Assembly: GCA_003170415.1 (NCBI GenBank)
Contig: PMZJ01000026.1
Coordinates: forward strand, 124,001 to 188,000
DNA: 64,000 bases
From: Phycisphaerales bacterium
GTDB lineage: Bacteria; Planctomycetota; Phycisphaerae; Sedimentisphaerales; Anaerobacaceae
Direction of reading: 5' to 3'
Position 1 is the first letter of the stretch, and every line of letters begins with the position of its first letter. Below, one piece after another: positions 7,008 through 15,726 of this stretch. The notes beneath the pieces are model-generated. The model had not been told where the DNA came from, did no database searches, and worked only from the letters and a program-made list of their open reading frames with translations. The position numbers were made by a program, and so were the translations under genes.

Positions 7008-7792
7008 AAAGGTTTTTTGTTACTCTGGCAATTCTTTCCGTCTGCCAAGTTGCAAGAGCGGCAGATGTCAATAGTGTTGACCCAAATTCATATATACTTG
7101 AAAACTATATACAAGAAAACAAGGAATTAAAGCAAATCGTAAAAGCCCAACGGCAAAAAATAGAAAAACTCACCGATGAGCTTGTAGGTGCAAAAAAAGA
7201 CGTTGACCAGCTCACCGCTGCGATTGCGGATGCAAAAAAAGAAATTGAACGGTTTCAGGCCGAAGTGGCTGAGTTGAAGGGGAAAAATGCAAAGCCGCAA
7301 GAGCAAACTGAGGAGCCAAATGTTACATTACCTTTCACGGGAGAGGAAACGCCACTTACAATGGTGAAGGCATATCCAAAAAAGTTTATCGGCAAAACCT
7401 TTATCGTCATTGGCTGCGTAAAGGTGCAGGATTACTACAATTACAAATATGAATACGCAAAGGAGACTCACATTTCCTTGTCGCTTGATGAAATAAGACC
7501 AAATCTAACCGTAACAGGCGAAAGCATGGATTTGTATGTAAGAAGGGAAATATCACAAGGCCTGGTAGAAAAAATAAATAAAAACGCAGATGCCGGCCTT
7601 CGGTTTGCAGTAATTCGGGTCAAAGCTACAATTCTTGAAAATCGTTACGACCCAGAGGGTTCAGGGATACAGGCGGAGCTTATAAATTGGCAATTTTATT
7701 CCAAAGATAAAAAGGATTGGCAGGATTGGGTCATAAGCGAAGGAACAGCAAAGCCACAAAACAAGGCACTAAGACAGATTAAGGGCAGGTGA
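7004..7792 (+). CDS. Exported coiled-coil protein of unknown function (element cargo)
   Basis: This 262-residue product has a signal peptide (residues 1-20, ending VARA). A long coiled coil of charged heptads follows (about 30-105, with LTDELVGAKKDVDQL), then a compact domain (about 115-245) that begins TPLTMVKAYPKKFIGKTFIV. The latter looks like a small beta-barrel fold in which a protein or ligand could bind, but I do not recognise a family. It overlaps the XRE-like gene by ATGA and precedes the integrase by four bases, so it belongs to the same transcript. Confidence 0.6.
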   Translation: MKRFFVTLAILSVCQVARAADVNSVDPNSYILENYIQENKELKQIVKAQRQKIEKLTDELVGAKKDVDQLTAAIADAKKEIERFQAEVAELKGKNAKPQEQTEEPNVTLPFTGEETPLTMVKAYPKKFIGKTFIVIGCVKVQDYYNYKYEYAKETHISLSLDEIRPNLTVTGESMDLYVRREISQGLVEKINKNADAGLRFAVIRVKATILENRYDPEGSGIQAELINWQFYSKDKKDWQDWVISEGTAKPQNKALRQIKGR

Positions 7793-7796
7793 AAAA

Positions 7797-9152
7797 ATGA
7801 AAGTGTTTTGTGCGAGATACAAAGACCGAAACGGAACAAAACGCAAAGCCGAAAAGCTGTATATTGATTTTACAGACCATAACAGGTTGAGGCACAAGAT
7901 ACCGGCTTTTGCTGATAGGCGGTTGTCTGAGTGTTTGGGACGGAATATCGAATCCCTTGTCAATTGCCGGATTGCAGGGCTTGAGCCGGACAGCAAATTA
8001 AACCAGTGGATTGAAACTCTGCCGGATAGCTTGTTAAAGAAACTTGTATCGTGGGGCTTAATGACCGGGCAGCGGGCAGAGATAACAAAGCCCCTGACGG
8101 AGCATATAGACGATTATGCGAAGGTGCTTGGCGCAAAAGGTTTTTCAAAGGACCACGTTGTCCGAACCAAAAACCGGCTCAAAAAGATTGTCAAGGATTG
8201 CAGGTTTTACTTTTTCAGGGACATAACAAAATCAGCGGTTGAGATATATTCAGGCAAGCTGAAAACAGTGGACAAATACAGCGACACCAGCAGGGGACAT
8301 TATCTCGATTGCCTTAAAACATTCCTGAACTGGGCGCAGCTCGACCAAAGGATTAACACTAATCCGCTGGCAACGCTGGAGAAACCGGCAAGGAACTCTG
8401 CGAAAAAAGGTGTCCTAACACCTGAGCAGTTTATTCACCTAATCAAGCACACCTTTGAAAAGAATGTCCTTGTCGGCAATACAACAGGCCAAGAGAGAGC
8501 CGTTTTGTATATGCTTGCGGGAACAACAGGACTCAGACGAAACGAGCTATTGAGTTTGACCTGGGACTGCATAAATCTGTCCGGCGATAATGCTTTTGTG
8601 AGGGTTAAGGCGTCGATTGCCAAGAACGGCAAAGAGGCATTGCAGCCGATACCCCCTGCTATGATTGCGATTCTACAAGCCCTGAAAGCCCATACAAGGC
8701 CAAACGACGCTGACAGGGTGTTTGTGTCCTTCGGGCGGTGGATTAACACAGCAGGGCTTATTCAAGACGATTTAAGGGCAGCAGAAATTAAGCTCACAGA
8801 CAAAGACGGGAACGAGATATGCTTTCACAGCTTGCGAAATTCGTATATCTCGTTTCTTGCCAACAGCGCGACACCCGCTAAGGTTGTCCAGACCCTTGCG
8901 AGACATTCTGACCCGCGCTTGACGTTCAACACCTATGCGAGAACGTTTGAAAAAGCAGAGCAAAAGGCGATAAGTTTTCTGCCGAATTTTGGGAGTTTTG
9001 TCTTGGACACCAGCTTGGACAGTAACCGCATAAAACAAGAGATTTGCATAGACAGGCATAGACAGAAAAACAGCCAAAACACACTAAAAGTAGCGGTTTT
9101 GGCTGTTAATCAAATAGCCCCAAGGGGATTCGAACCCCTGTCGCCGGGTTGA
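7797..9152 (+). CDS. Tyrosine recombinase/integrase of the element
   Basis: The 451-residue enzyme has a core-binding domain (about 95-195) and a catalytic domain with the expected residues: the Arg of GLRRNELL (about 247), HSLRNSY (H344, R347), ARHSD (H370) and the nucleophile in FNTYAR (Y380). It would cut and join the attachment core in tRNA-Glu. The last residues, IAPRGFEPLSPG, are encoded by the tRNA gene in antisense, and the stop at 9150-9152 overlaps the anticodon. The frame therefore passes through the 28-bp attachment repeat. In a circular form it would not meet this stop but continue into the stretch at 2855-3073. Start at 7797 follows GGCAGGTGA. Confidence 0.92.
   Translation: MKVFCARYKDRNGTKRKAEKLYIDFTDHNRLRHKIPAFADRRLSECLGRNIESLVNCRIAGLEPDSKLNQWIETLPDSLLKKLVSWGLMTGQRAEITKPLTEHIDDYAKVLGAKGFSKDHVVRTKNRLKKIVKDCRFYFFRDITKSAVEIYSGKLKTVDKYSDTSRGHYLDCLKTFLNWAQLDQRINTNPLATLEKPARNSAKKGVLTPEQFIHLIKHTFEKNVLVGNTTGQERAVLYMLAGTTGLRRNELLSLTWDCINLSGDNAFVRVKASIAKNGKEALQPIPPAMIAILQALKAHTRPNDADRVFVSFGRWINTAGLIQDDLRAAEIKLTDKDGNEICFHSLRNSYISFLANSATPAKVVQTLARHSDPRLTFNTYARTFEKAEQKAISFLPNFGSFVLDTSLDSNRIKQEICIDRHRQKNSQNTLKVAVLAVNQIAPRGFEPLSPG
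9071..9105. repeat. Inverted repeat beside the right attachment site
   Basis: CAGCCAAAAC (9071-9080) and GTTTTGGCTG (9096-9105) are perfect 10-base arms ending six bases from the right att repeat. They lie inside the integrase reading frame. They could be an arm-type integrase or excisionase site; there is no T-run to make a terminator. Confidence 0.55.
9112..9139. repeat. Right attachment repeat, within tRNA-Glu
   Basis: This is the second exact copy of the 28-bp repeat. It covers the acceptor 3' strand and T-arm of tRNA-Glu, so the tRNA remains whole after insertion. Confidence 0.9.
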
Positions 9153-9189
9153 AAACCCGGTGTCCTGGACCGGCCTAGACGATGGGGCC
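9115..9189 (-). tRNA. tRNA-Glu (anticodon TTC)
   Basis: On the minus strand the 75 bases fold as a tRNA. The acceptor GGCCCCA pairs with TGGGGCT (one G-U), the anticodon stem CCGGG/CCCGG holds the loop TTTTCAA with anticodon TTC, and the T-arm is GGGG TTCGAATC CCC. The discriminator is A and CCA is not encoded. It lies 13 bases after the ferredoxin gene on the same strand and is probably co-transcribed with it. Its 3' end is the integration target of the element to its left. Confidence 0.95.
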
Positions 9190-9202
9190 AACCAAGTATT
9201 CC

Positions 9203-9376
9203 TTACTGCATACTGATTGCCTGTGCCGGGCAGGCGTCGACGCACACGCCGCAATCGATGCAGGCCTCCGGATTGACCTTTGCTTTTCCTTCATCCATCG
9301 AGATGGCCTCGCTGGGGCATTCCTCGACGCAGGATTCGCAACCAGTGCATTTTCCCTTGTCAACTTGTGCTGGCAT
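9203..9376 (-). CDS. 2[4Fe-4S] ferredoxin
   Basis: This 57-residue protein has two classical cluster motifs, CTGCESCVEECP and CIDCGVCVDACP, each followed by a short hydrophobic AISM segment, the symmetric arrangement of clostridial-type ferredoxins. It carries electrons at low potential in the cytoplasm, in line with an anaerobic or fermentative host. Start is ATG 9376. It precedes tRNA-Glu on the same strand. The next 230 bases (to 9606) contain only a GC-rich inverted repeat (near 9446-9485) and a likely promoter region. Confidence 0.92.
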   Translation of the reverse strand: MPAQVDKGKCTGCESCVEECPSEAISMDEGKAKVNPEACIDCGVCVDACPAQAISMQ

Positions 9377-9606
9377 CACACAACCCTTTCAAAAAAAGAC
9401 CTAAATACAACCAACAAAAAATAACTACGTATTTACCCTGACCAAAGTTCCAGCGGATTTATCCGCCATCTGTCCGGCGGACAAGGTTGCCGAAAGAACT
9501 ATGGCCGGGCACGACGGACGAAATGTTACATAATCACAATCACAATACAAAGCAAATTTTTTTGAAATTTTCGCGGAATTTCAGGAGGCGACAGGCCAAT
9601 CAGCCG

Positions 9607-12123
9607 TTATTGCTTTGGCAGGAAGGCGGGAAGGCCGTTGCTGTCGGAGGCAGGGTCCTGCTTTAGCAGGTCGAGGAATGGTTGTTCGAGTTTTTGATTT
9701 TGCGGGGGTATTGTGGCGCCAAGGGCGACGGCCATATTGCGGACGAATTCGCTTTTGTCATACTGGGCCGTGTGGTCGAGGACCTTTGTGAAGTTATAGC
9801 CCTGTTTTTGCGCCAGCAGCCAGACGGCCATCATACGTGCGGGCCAGTGCTGGTCGTTTAGCCCCTGCGCGACGGCGCTGGTCAATTCATAATCTAACGG
9901 CAGCTCGGCAATCGCGGCTATGTTGTGTGTCCTGACCACCCAGTCGCTGTCGGTTAAACTCTGGACCAGGGCCGATTCGAGCATTGAGTTCATTTGGCCT
10001 GTGGAGGCGAATTTATATGACTGCTCGTGATTTGCTGTTTCCCGGCTCTCCATCAGCAATCCGGCGAAGAGCTGGGCGGCTCTTATTTTCGGGCCTTGTT
10101 TGCCCTGCGTCAGTGAGTTGAAGCGGTTTTGCAGATAACTCTGAGTGATTTCGACCCGCATGTATTCGATTTCGACCGTCGCGGGCATTATGCCGGGTAT
10201 TGCGCTTACCATATTGCCATCGGCTGTGGCGACCGGGTCCAGGTAGGCGGTGAACCGGATGTTCAGTGAGGCCTGCGGGTGGCTGAGCAGTAATTGTTTG
10301 AGCGGGTCGCTGTACAGTCGGACGGGGACAATGACGCTGTGCCCCGGCTCGATGGGTAGCGCCGGTCTTGTTGTGGTCGATACAAGTTTTTCAAATCGCT
10401 GGTTGATGTCGCCGGTGACATCGGCGTTTATTAATATGCGGCCTTTGCAAAGTCCGTTTTCGGCTATAACCAGCGGCTCATACCAGTTGTTTGTGATGGA
10501 AATTGCGCCCGTGAAGTCGCTGCCGTAGGCAAACCTGTTGCCGCGGATATTGAGCTGGAAAGACAGTATCTGGTCGGGCCTGGCGAATTGCGGTATAATT
10601 TGCTCGCCAACAGTTCGCTTTACGGTCGCCATGATTACGTTGGTATCGTATATGGGGATGTATTCTGTTTTTTGTTCGGCCAGCAGCACAAGGGCCTGTT
10701 CGGCTACGATTGAGCCGGGGTACTTGTCGATGGCGGCACGTAGTGACTCGACCGCTGGTTGGTTCTGTCCTTTTGCGAGCAGAAGTTTTGCCTTGGCGAA
10801 ATCGGCAAACTGTGTCTGGGGGAAGTTTTCGAGAAGTGGTTTGGCGGCGTCTAACTGGTTATTATCGACTAAGGCGCAGGCAAGAAGGCCGGCGGTAATC
10901 GGTGAATTCGGCTCGGCGGCATAGGCCTTGTTGGCCCAGTCAATGGCTTTTTCGGAATTTTTTCGAACGAAGCAGTAGAACCAGGCCAGCGTTGTGTAGT
11001 CAGTTGACCGGCCGGCGGACTGAATCGCTTTTTGTTCAGCCGCATCAAGGATGCGGTCGGCTGTTTCGGTGTCGCCCATTTTGGCAGCGGTTTTGGCAGC
11101 GAGAACTTCCATTTGCAGGTCGAACCGGCCCTGTTTGACGTTGGTGAGCTCGGATGAGCCGCGGAACTGTTCGGCAAGTTGCAGACATTTTGGCTGGCCT
11201 TGCGGGGCGTTGTAGCAGCTTGTCATCCAGTCAATGTAAATGGCGACGGGGACATCCTGGTCCGGGTACAGGAATTGAAATAAATCGGCGCAGTACTGAA
11301 AGCTTCCGACAGCTAATTCATAAAGCTGTGTTTTCTGGGCGTATTGCGCAAGGGCAAGGGCGGCACCGAGGTCGAGCGGGTTTTTCCGGAGTTTCAGCCG
11401 AAGGTATTCGAGATTCAATATCGGGCTGATTTGGTCCGGCGCCAACTCAGCGAGTTTTTCGAAGGCAAGCTGGTTATATCTGTTCCAGCTATAGGCCATT
11501 GCCAGTACCCTGATGGCGTTTGTGTTGTCGGCCTTCTCGGCGTACAAAAGCCCAAGCACAGTGGCGAACTCGGAACTGACGGAAAAGTTGGATTCGCCTA
11601 TATCGTGTATCAGTCGCCGAAGCAGTATCTCTCGCTGATGGCGGGAATCAAGCTGATTAAGCAGGTATCGAGCGGCGTTTGAAGCGACCAGCAAATCAGC
11701 GTCTTTATCGATGTATTTTATGAGCGTGTCGTACAGTATCTGTAAATGGCGTTCAGATCCGGGTCGTGATGCGATTTGTAGCATATCGGCTGTGATGAAA
11801 CCGTTGCTGGTGTCAAGTTCCATCGCGGCGTTCAACATCACAATTGCCTGTTCTGCCTGGGCGTCGGTGAGGTTTTCACGGTGTGATATTTCGTAGGCCA
11901 TTTCATAAAATAACTCGCTGACCGAAGGCGAGAATAGTTTTGCAGGGGGTATGGTGAACAGATTTGTGCCCGTTGGTCGGGGCGTTCTGGAAGCCGGCGC
12001 ATTAGAGTCGGGCATGTTCGGCTCCTGGGCTGATGCCAGTTGGTTCGACTGGCTCACCACAAGGCCGGACAATGCCAAAACCACCGTCAAAACTGCCGCA
12101 AATCTTATGACAAGCGTTCGCAT
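9607..12123 (-). CDS. Large exported TPR- and HEAT-repeat protein
   Basis: The 838-residue product begins with a signal peptide (about residues 1-32). The N-terminal two-thirds are alpha-helical repeats of tetratricopeptide type (for instance AIDWANKAYAAEPNSPITAG and SLRAAIDKYPGSIVAEQAL). A beta-rich stretch follows (about 530-660), and the C-terminus has HEAT-like repeats (SDWVVRTHNIAAIAELP, DQHWPARMMAVWLLA). It probably scaffolds protein complexes in the periplasm; the partners are unknown. A dispersed repeat (TGGTTCGACTGGCTCACCAC, 12041-12060) lies in frame at the signal peptide end and encodes VVSQSNQ. It is transcribed away from murJ. Confidence 0.75.
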   Translation of the reverse strand: MRTLVIRFAAVLTVVLALSGLVVSQSNQLASAQEPNMPDSNAPASRTPRPTGTNLFTIPPAKLFSPSVSELFYEMAYEISHRENLTDAQAEQAIVMLNAAMELDTSNGFITADMLQIASRPGSERHLQILYDTLIKYIDKDADLLVASNAARYLLNQLDSRHQREILLRRLIHDIGESNFSVSSEFATVLGLLYAEKADNTNAIRVLAMAYSWNRYNQLAFEKLAELAPDQISPILNLEYLRLKLRKNPLDLGAALALAQYAQKTQLYELAVGSFQYCADLFQFLYPDQDVPVAIYIDWMTSCYNAPQGQPKCLQLAEQFRGSSELTNVKQGRFDLQMEVLAAKTAAKMGDTETADRILDAAEQKAIQSAGRSTDYTTLAWFYCFVRKNSEKAIDWANKAYAAEPNSPITAGLLACALVDNNQLDAAKPLLENFPQTQFADFAKAKLLLAKGQNQPAVESLRAAIDKYPGSIVAEQALVLLAEQKTEYIPIYDTNVIMATVKRTVGEQIIPQFARPDQILSFQLNIRGNRFAYGSDFTGAISITNNWYEPLVIAENGLCKGRILINADVTGDINQRFEKLVSTTTRPALPIEPGHSVIVPVRLYSDPLKQLLLSHPQASLNIRFTAYLDPVATADGNMVSAIPGIMPATVEIEYMRVEITQSYLQNRFNSLTQGKQGPKIRAAQLFAGLLMESRETANHEQSYKFASTGQMNSMLESALVQSLTDSDWVVRTHNIAAIAELPLDYELTSAVAQGLNDQHWPARMMAVWLLAQKQGYNFTKVLDHTAQYDKSEFVRNMAVALGATIPPQNQKLEQPFLDLLKQDPASDSNGLPAFLPKQ
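12041..12060. repeat. Dispersed repeat word in the TPR gene (TGGTTCGACTGGCTCACCAC)
   Basis: This matches the word family seen at 12445-12464 (in murJ), 56498-56530 (in a LolC-like gene) and the boundary words of 54556-54627. Here it is translated in frame just before the signal peptidase region. Confidence 0.6.
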
Positions 12124-12386
12124 CTATAGCCCGTACTTAAACATATCGCTGATTAACAAGTACTTCGGGTAATTAAGCGTATCGCTTTAGATGTTATGCC
12201 TCGCCTTAAAATCGGTTTTTCGCCGTTATATACCGAACAACGCAGCATATACGTTTTTGACGCGGGCAGGTGCGGGTCATCAGGTTTATTATTCGATTAT
12301 TTATAGGGCTTTGATGCGGCAGTTTGCCGATGTTGAGTTTAAGACCTTTTGGAAACTATTGATGGTTTTAAGTGTAATTCGTCCCT

Positions 12387-14084
12387 ATGAACGACAAAAC
12401 CCGCCATGAACATCAGGAGCGGACTCGACAAGATAACCGCGAGCGGCTTCGACAGGCTCACCACGAGCGGGAACATTTTTTCAGCGCTGCCAAAGTGGTG
12501 GCTGGCATAACGCTGATTTCCCGCGTTTTTGGTCTTTTCCGCGATATGGGCATAACGTCGCTGGGCGCGAACCGTTTAACGGACGCATACGGTCTGGCGT
12601 TTCAGATACCTAATTTATTCCGCCGGTTGTTCGGGGAAGGCGCGTTGGCATCGGCATTTGTGCCTGTTTTCACCGATACCGCGGAAAAGGATGGTTTTGA
12701 GAAGGCATCGAAACTGTTAGCCAACGCGATGGCGCTTCTGGCGGTATTTCTGACGGCCGTTATGCTTTTGGTGGAGATTGGCTTCGTCGTTGTCGCTTTG
12801 CTGCCCGGGCCAGCCGACAGGCAGTTTCTGATGATGCTTGCGACGATTATGTTTCCGTATATGGTTACTGTGTGCCTGCTTGCGCTTGGTTCGGCAGCGC
12901 TCAACTGTCGCGGGCATTTTGCCTTTCCCGCCGCGGCGCCAATCATATTTAATATAGTCGGAATCATAGCGGCGTGGTGGATTGCCCCGATACTGAAGGG
13001 CAATCTGTCGAGTCAGCTTGTGATTGTTGCCTTCAGCGTAATAACGGCGGGGCTTATTCAGTTAATCGCGGTTTTGTGGCTTTTACGCAAGAGCGGTTTT
13101 TCGATTCGCGTGCGCCTGACGCCGATTGAGCCGGGTATCAAACAAATACTAAAGCTGCTTATGCCGATAGTTCTGGGGCTGGGCTTTCTGCAGATTTCGG
13201 AACTCCTCCAGACGATAATTTCCTGGAACCTGACTGCTACGGACCTGGCGCAGAATATCAGCATATTCGGCTGGGTGCTGCACAAGCCGCTGACGCCGGG
13301 GGTTATTACTCGTGTCAATGCCGCTCGCGCGTTATATCAGTTTCCGATGGGGGTTTTGGCGATTTCACTGGGGGTGGCGGTTTTTCCGCTGCTGACCCGC
13401 TACGCCGCCCGCAACGACATTGTAAATCTGCGTGACAGCATCAACCGGGCGTTGCGGCTTGCGCTGATGGAGGGAATAGCAACAGGGGTGGGACTTTATA
13501 TTTTAGCTGAGCCGATTGTGAAGGTCATTTACGCGCGGCGTAACTTCAGCCCCGCCGACGCGGCCCAGGCGGCGTTCGTTTTGCAGATGTATGTCCTCGG
13601 TATGTGGGCCTATTGCGGCTACCAGATTCTCACCCGCGCATTCTATTCAATGAAGGATACCACAACGCCATTAAGAGTTTCCTGTGCCCTTGTGGTGGTT
13701 AACCTGCTGATGCTGGTAACGATGGTCTGGATACCCTGGCTTGGGGCGGGCGCATTCGGCTTATCTACCACTATCACTTTCGTGATTAACGCTGTTGTTC
13801 TTGGTTACCTGTTGCGCAAGCGTCTCGGATTATTCGGCGGCAGGAAGATTCTCGCGAGCGTCATTCGCAGCGTCATCGCCACGGCTGTTATGTCGGCGGT
13901 CATTTATCTGCTGCTGTGGCTTATGAAGGATACGCGAAACTGGATAGTAGTTTTGACGTGCGTGCCGGCAGGGGCGATTGTTTTTGTGGGCACGGTCTGG
14001 ATGCTCGGCGCTCCAGAAATCAAGGAGTTTCGCGGCGGGCTTTCCACCGCAGAGACCGCAATGAATGTAGAGGAAGCAGAATAA
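12387..14084 (+). CDS. murJ: Lipid II flippase MurJ
   Basis: The 565-residue protein has the 14-helix layout and motifs of the MviN/MurJ family: SRVFGLFRDMGITSLGA (about 50-66), DAYGLAFQIPNLFRRLFGEG and ALASAFVPVF, which are strongly conserved. MurJ flips lipid II across the inner membrane for peptidoglycan synthesis. The first 30 residues are an unusual, highly charged extension (HEHQERTRQ, DNRERLRQ, AHHEREHF), three degenerate copies coming from a dispersed repeat (12445-12464). No ribosome site is visible before 12387, so a start inside the extension is possible. It is convergent with the RodA/FtsW gene, eight bases apart, and the two act in the same pathway. Confidence 0.9.
   Translation: MNDKTRHEHQERTRQDNRERLRQAHHEREHFFSAAKVVAGITLISRVFGLFRDMGITSLGANRLTDAYGLAFQIPNLFRRLFGEGALASAFVPVFTDTAEKDGFEKASKLLANAMALLAVFLTAVMLLVEIGFVVVALLPGPADRQFLMMLATIMFPYMVTVCLLALGSAALNCRGHFAFPAAAPIIFNIVGIIAAWWIAPILKGNLSSQLVIVAFSVITAGLIQLIAVLWLLRKSGFSIRVRLTPIEPGIKQILKLLMPIVLGLGFLQISELLQTIISWNLTATDLAQNISIFGWVLHKPLTPGVITRVNAARALYQFPMGVLAISLGVAVFPLLTRYAARNDIVNLRDSINRALRLALMEGIATGVGLYILAEPIVKVIYARRNFSPADAAQAAFVLQMYVLGMWAYCGYQILTRAFYSMKDTTTPLRVSCALVVVNLLMLVTMVWIPWLGAGAFGLSTTITFVINAVVLGYLLRKRLGLFGGRKILASVIRSVIATAVMSAVIYLLLWLMKDTRNWIVVLTCVPAGAIVFVGTVWMLGAPEIKEFRGGLSTAETAMNVEEAE
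12445..12464. repeat. Dispersed repeat word in murJ (GGCTTCGACAGGCTCACCAC)
   Basis: This is the closest copy in the window to the family word CTTCGACAGGCTCACCAC. It is translated as part of the charged N-terminal extension of MurJ. Confidence 0.65.
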
Positions 14085-14092
14085 AAGAATAG

Positions 14093-15364
14093 TTATCGTC
14101 TCGGCGCGACGGAGAAAGGTCGCCATCGGCCGACGTTGTTGAGAAGCCCCACGCAAAGCATACTGAATGCCAAACTCGACCCGCCGTAGCTGATAAAGGG
14201 CAGGGTAATCCCCGTTATAGGCGTAAGCCCCAGAGTCATCGCCACGTTTGCTATGACCTGAATTGCGAACATCGTTACTATCCCAGCGGCTAATAGCCGG
14301 CCAAACGGGTCGGTGGTCGCGCCGGCGATTTCAAGACCGCACACGAGCAATATCACATAAAGCAAAAGAACCGCGAGGCACCCGACGAAGCCCCACTGAT
14401 TGGCGATTATTGAGAACACAAAATCGTTGTGCCTTTCGGGCAGGAAGTTATATTTGACGAACGGGCCGTGACGAAAGCCATAGCCGGTCGCCCCGCCCGA
14501 GGCGATTGCGTACTTTGACCGGATGAGGTGATAGCCCCAGTTTTCCTTCCATTTTTTGGATGAGAAGCTGCCCCCCACGAGCAATCTGCCGAGCGAGGGA
14601 TGCTGCTCGGCTTTCTGGCGAAGCCACTCGCTTTGCAGCAGCACGCTGCTTATCCGCAGCCGCTGATAGGGCTGCATCTTATACCAAAGGACAGGGCTGA
14701 TAAGCAAAGCGATAAGCAATATCAACGCAAGATGCTTGACCTTTGCCCCCGCGACAAACAGCATAGCGAGAAATACGGGCATCATAAGAAGCACCGTCCC
14801 CAGGTCCGGCTCAAGCAGAATCAGCGTCATCGGCAAAAGCGTTAGGATGAAAGGCCCGATTAGAGCGCCGAACTTTCGGTAATTGCTTCGGTATCGCAGA
14901 TACCACGCCAGGGCGATGATATAGGCGGGTTTGCATATTTCCGAGGGCTGAATACTCGGCAGGTCGAAGCCGGCTATGGATATTTTTATCCATCGAAATG
15001 CGCCTTTGGTTTCCGGGGCGAAGGGCAACTCCACGACGAACCTTGAAATCAGCAGGACCACAAGCAGCAGCAGAACCGCCGCGTATATCCAGTAGCCGGC
15101 CTCACCGAGCCGACGGCAGTTGACAAGATTGACGAGGATTAACGCTCCTAACCCTAAGCCCGCGAAGGCGACTTGTTTTTTCCACAAATCCGCAAGCTCC
15201 CCGGACTCATCCGCCGGTTGCTGGACGGATTGGTCGGCTGAATCCGTCTGCGCCGGATGCCCGACTGCGTAAATGGTCGCGATACCTATGAGGGCAAGCA
15301 ATAACGTCGCCGTCAGAAGCACAACCCTTACAGGAACCAGCCGGCCTTTGAGTAAACCAAGCAT
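14093..15364 (-). CDS. rodA: SEDS family peptidoglycan glycosyltransferase (RodA/FtsW)
   Basis: The 423-residue protein has about ten membrane helices. The SEDS signatures are ILLEPDLGTVLLMMP (about 180), FLPERHNDFVFSIIANQWGF (about 300) and the final TLPFISYGGSSLAF (about 390). SEDS proteins polymerise glycan strands from lipid II: RodA in the elongation complex, FtsW at the septum. I favour RodA from the length and last motif but cannot exclude FtsW. An unusual polar loop, about residues 38-60 (TDSADQSVQQPADESG), lies between the first two helices. It converges on murJ. Its upstream region holds a dispersed repeat (15386-15470). Confidence 0.82.
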   Translation of the reverse strand: MLGLLKGRLVPVRVVLLTATLLLALIGIATIYAVGHPAQTDSADQSVQQPADESGELADLWKKQVAFAGLGLGALILVNLVNCRRLGEAGYWIYAAVLLLLVVLLISRFVVELPFAPETKGAFRWIKISIAGFDLPSIQPSEICKPAYIIALAWYLRYRSNYRKFGALIGPFILTLLPMTLILLEPDLGTVLLMMPVFLAMLFVAGAKVKHLALILLIALLISPVLWYKMQPYQRLRISSVLLQSEWLRQKAEQHPSLGRLLVGGSFSSKKWKENWGYHLIRSKYAIASGGATGYGFRHGPFVKYNFLPERHNDFVFSIIANQWGFVGCLAVLLLYVILLVCGLEIAGATTDPFGRLLAAGIVTMFAIQVIANVAMTLGLTPITGITLPFISYGGSSLAFSMLCVGLLNNVGRWRPFSVAPRR

Positions 15365-15385
15365 AGCAGAAGGATAACAAACAAA

Positions 15386-15470
15386 TGAAAAAGTAAAAAG
15401 GTAAAAGTTAGAAGGCAGAAGGGAGAAGTTTAGAAGACAGAAGACGGAGAACAGAGGACAGATGGCGGGG
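15386..15470. repeat. Dispersed purine-rich repeat (GAAGACAG family), copy A
   Basis: The stretch combines AAAAAGTAAAAAGGTAAAAGT with tandem words such as AGAAGACAGAAGACGGAG and AACAGAGGACAGATG. Reverse-complement copies lie at 51940-52006, spanning the stop of a protease gene and the start of lysS, and at 51736-51790 inside lysS. It lies between rodA and the leader of the 16009 gene. Confidence 0.7.
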
Positions 15471-15696
15471 GGGCAAGTGGTAAAACCCTAAAATACGCAA
15501 ATTCGCCAAATTCAACCTGTCAGCACAGAAACCCCTTGTCAGAAAAAATGCCCATATAGCCGGCTTTTTCTATGTTGCCAATTACCTAAGTTCTTGTCAA
15601 AACTGCGGTTAGCGTTACCAAAGGGGTTTTTATGGGGTGTTCCGTGGTTATAGGGCGTTTAACCAAATTTTTTTTAGTTTTTTGCGAAAAAATCGC

Positions 15697-15726
15697 TTGA
15701 CTTGTGGCGGAAGGTTGTGTTACTAT
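15697..15726 (+). promoter_or_regulatory. Sigma-70 type promoter for the secreted protein at 16009
   Basis: TTGACT (15697-15702) and TACTAT (15721-15726) are separated by 18 bases, after an A/T-rich upstream stretch. A transcript from here would have a leader of about 275 bases before the ATG at 16009. The leader contains a hairpin near 15959-15981 (CTGCAAGGC/GCTTTGCAG), close to the ribosome site. The promoter of the PEP-CTERM cluster at 45719 is similar in sequence and layout. Between 15471 and 15696 I see no gene. Confidence 0.65.

Larger units (their letters stand above)
2826..9139. mobile_element. Integrative element inserted in the 3' end of tRNA-Glu(TTC)
   Basis: Identical 28-bp direct repeats at 2826-2853 and 9112-9139 bound a 6.3 kb segment. 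The right copy is the 3' end of tRNA-Glu; the left copy is a bare fragment of it, the classic mark of site-specific integration by a tyrosine recombinase. Inside are an integrase beside the tRNA, an AlpA-like excisionase, a Rep-like winged-helix protein with iterons, an XRE-like regulator and cargo. No capsid, terminase large subunit, tail, relaxase or coupling protein is present, so it is neither a complete phage nor a self-transmissible ICE. It may be a satellite or a mobilisable island. Confidence 0.9.

Noticed and set aside
2826-9139. Prophage
   Set aside because: No terminase large subunit, portal, capsid, tail or lysis gene in the interval; only integration, regulation and cargo genes.
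9175-9363. 62-residue frame opposite the second ferredoxin
   Set aside because: It is a wrong-frame reading of the true ferredoxin gene at 9203-9376 and tRNA-Glu.
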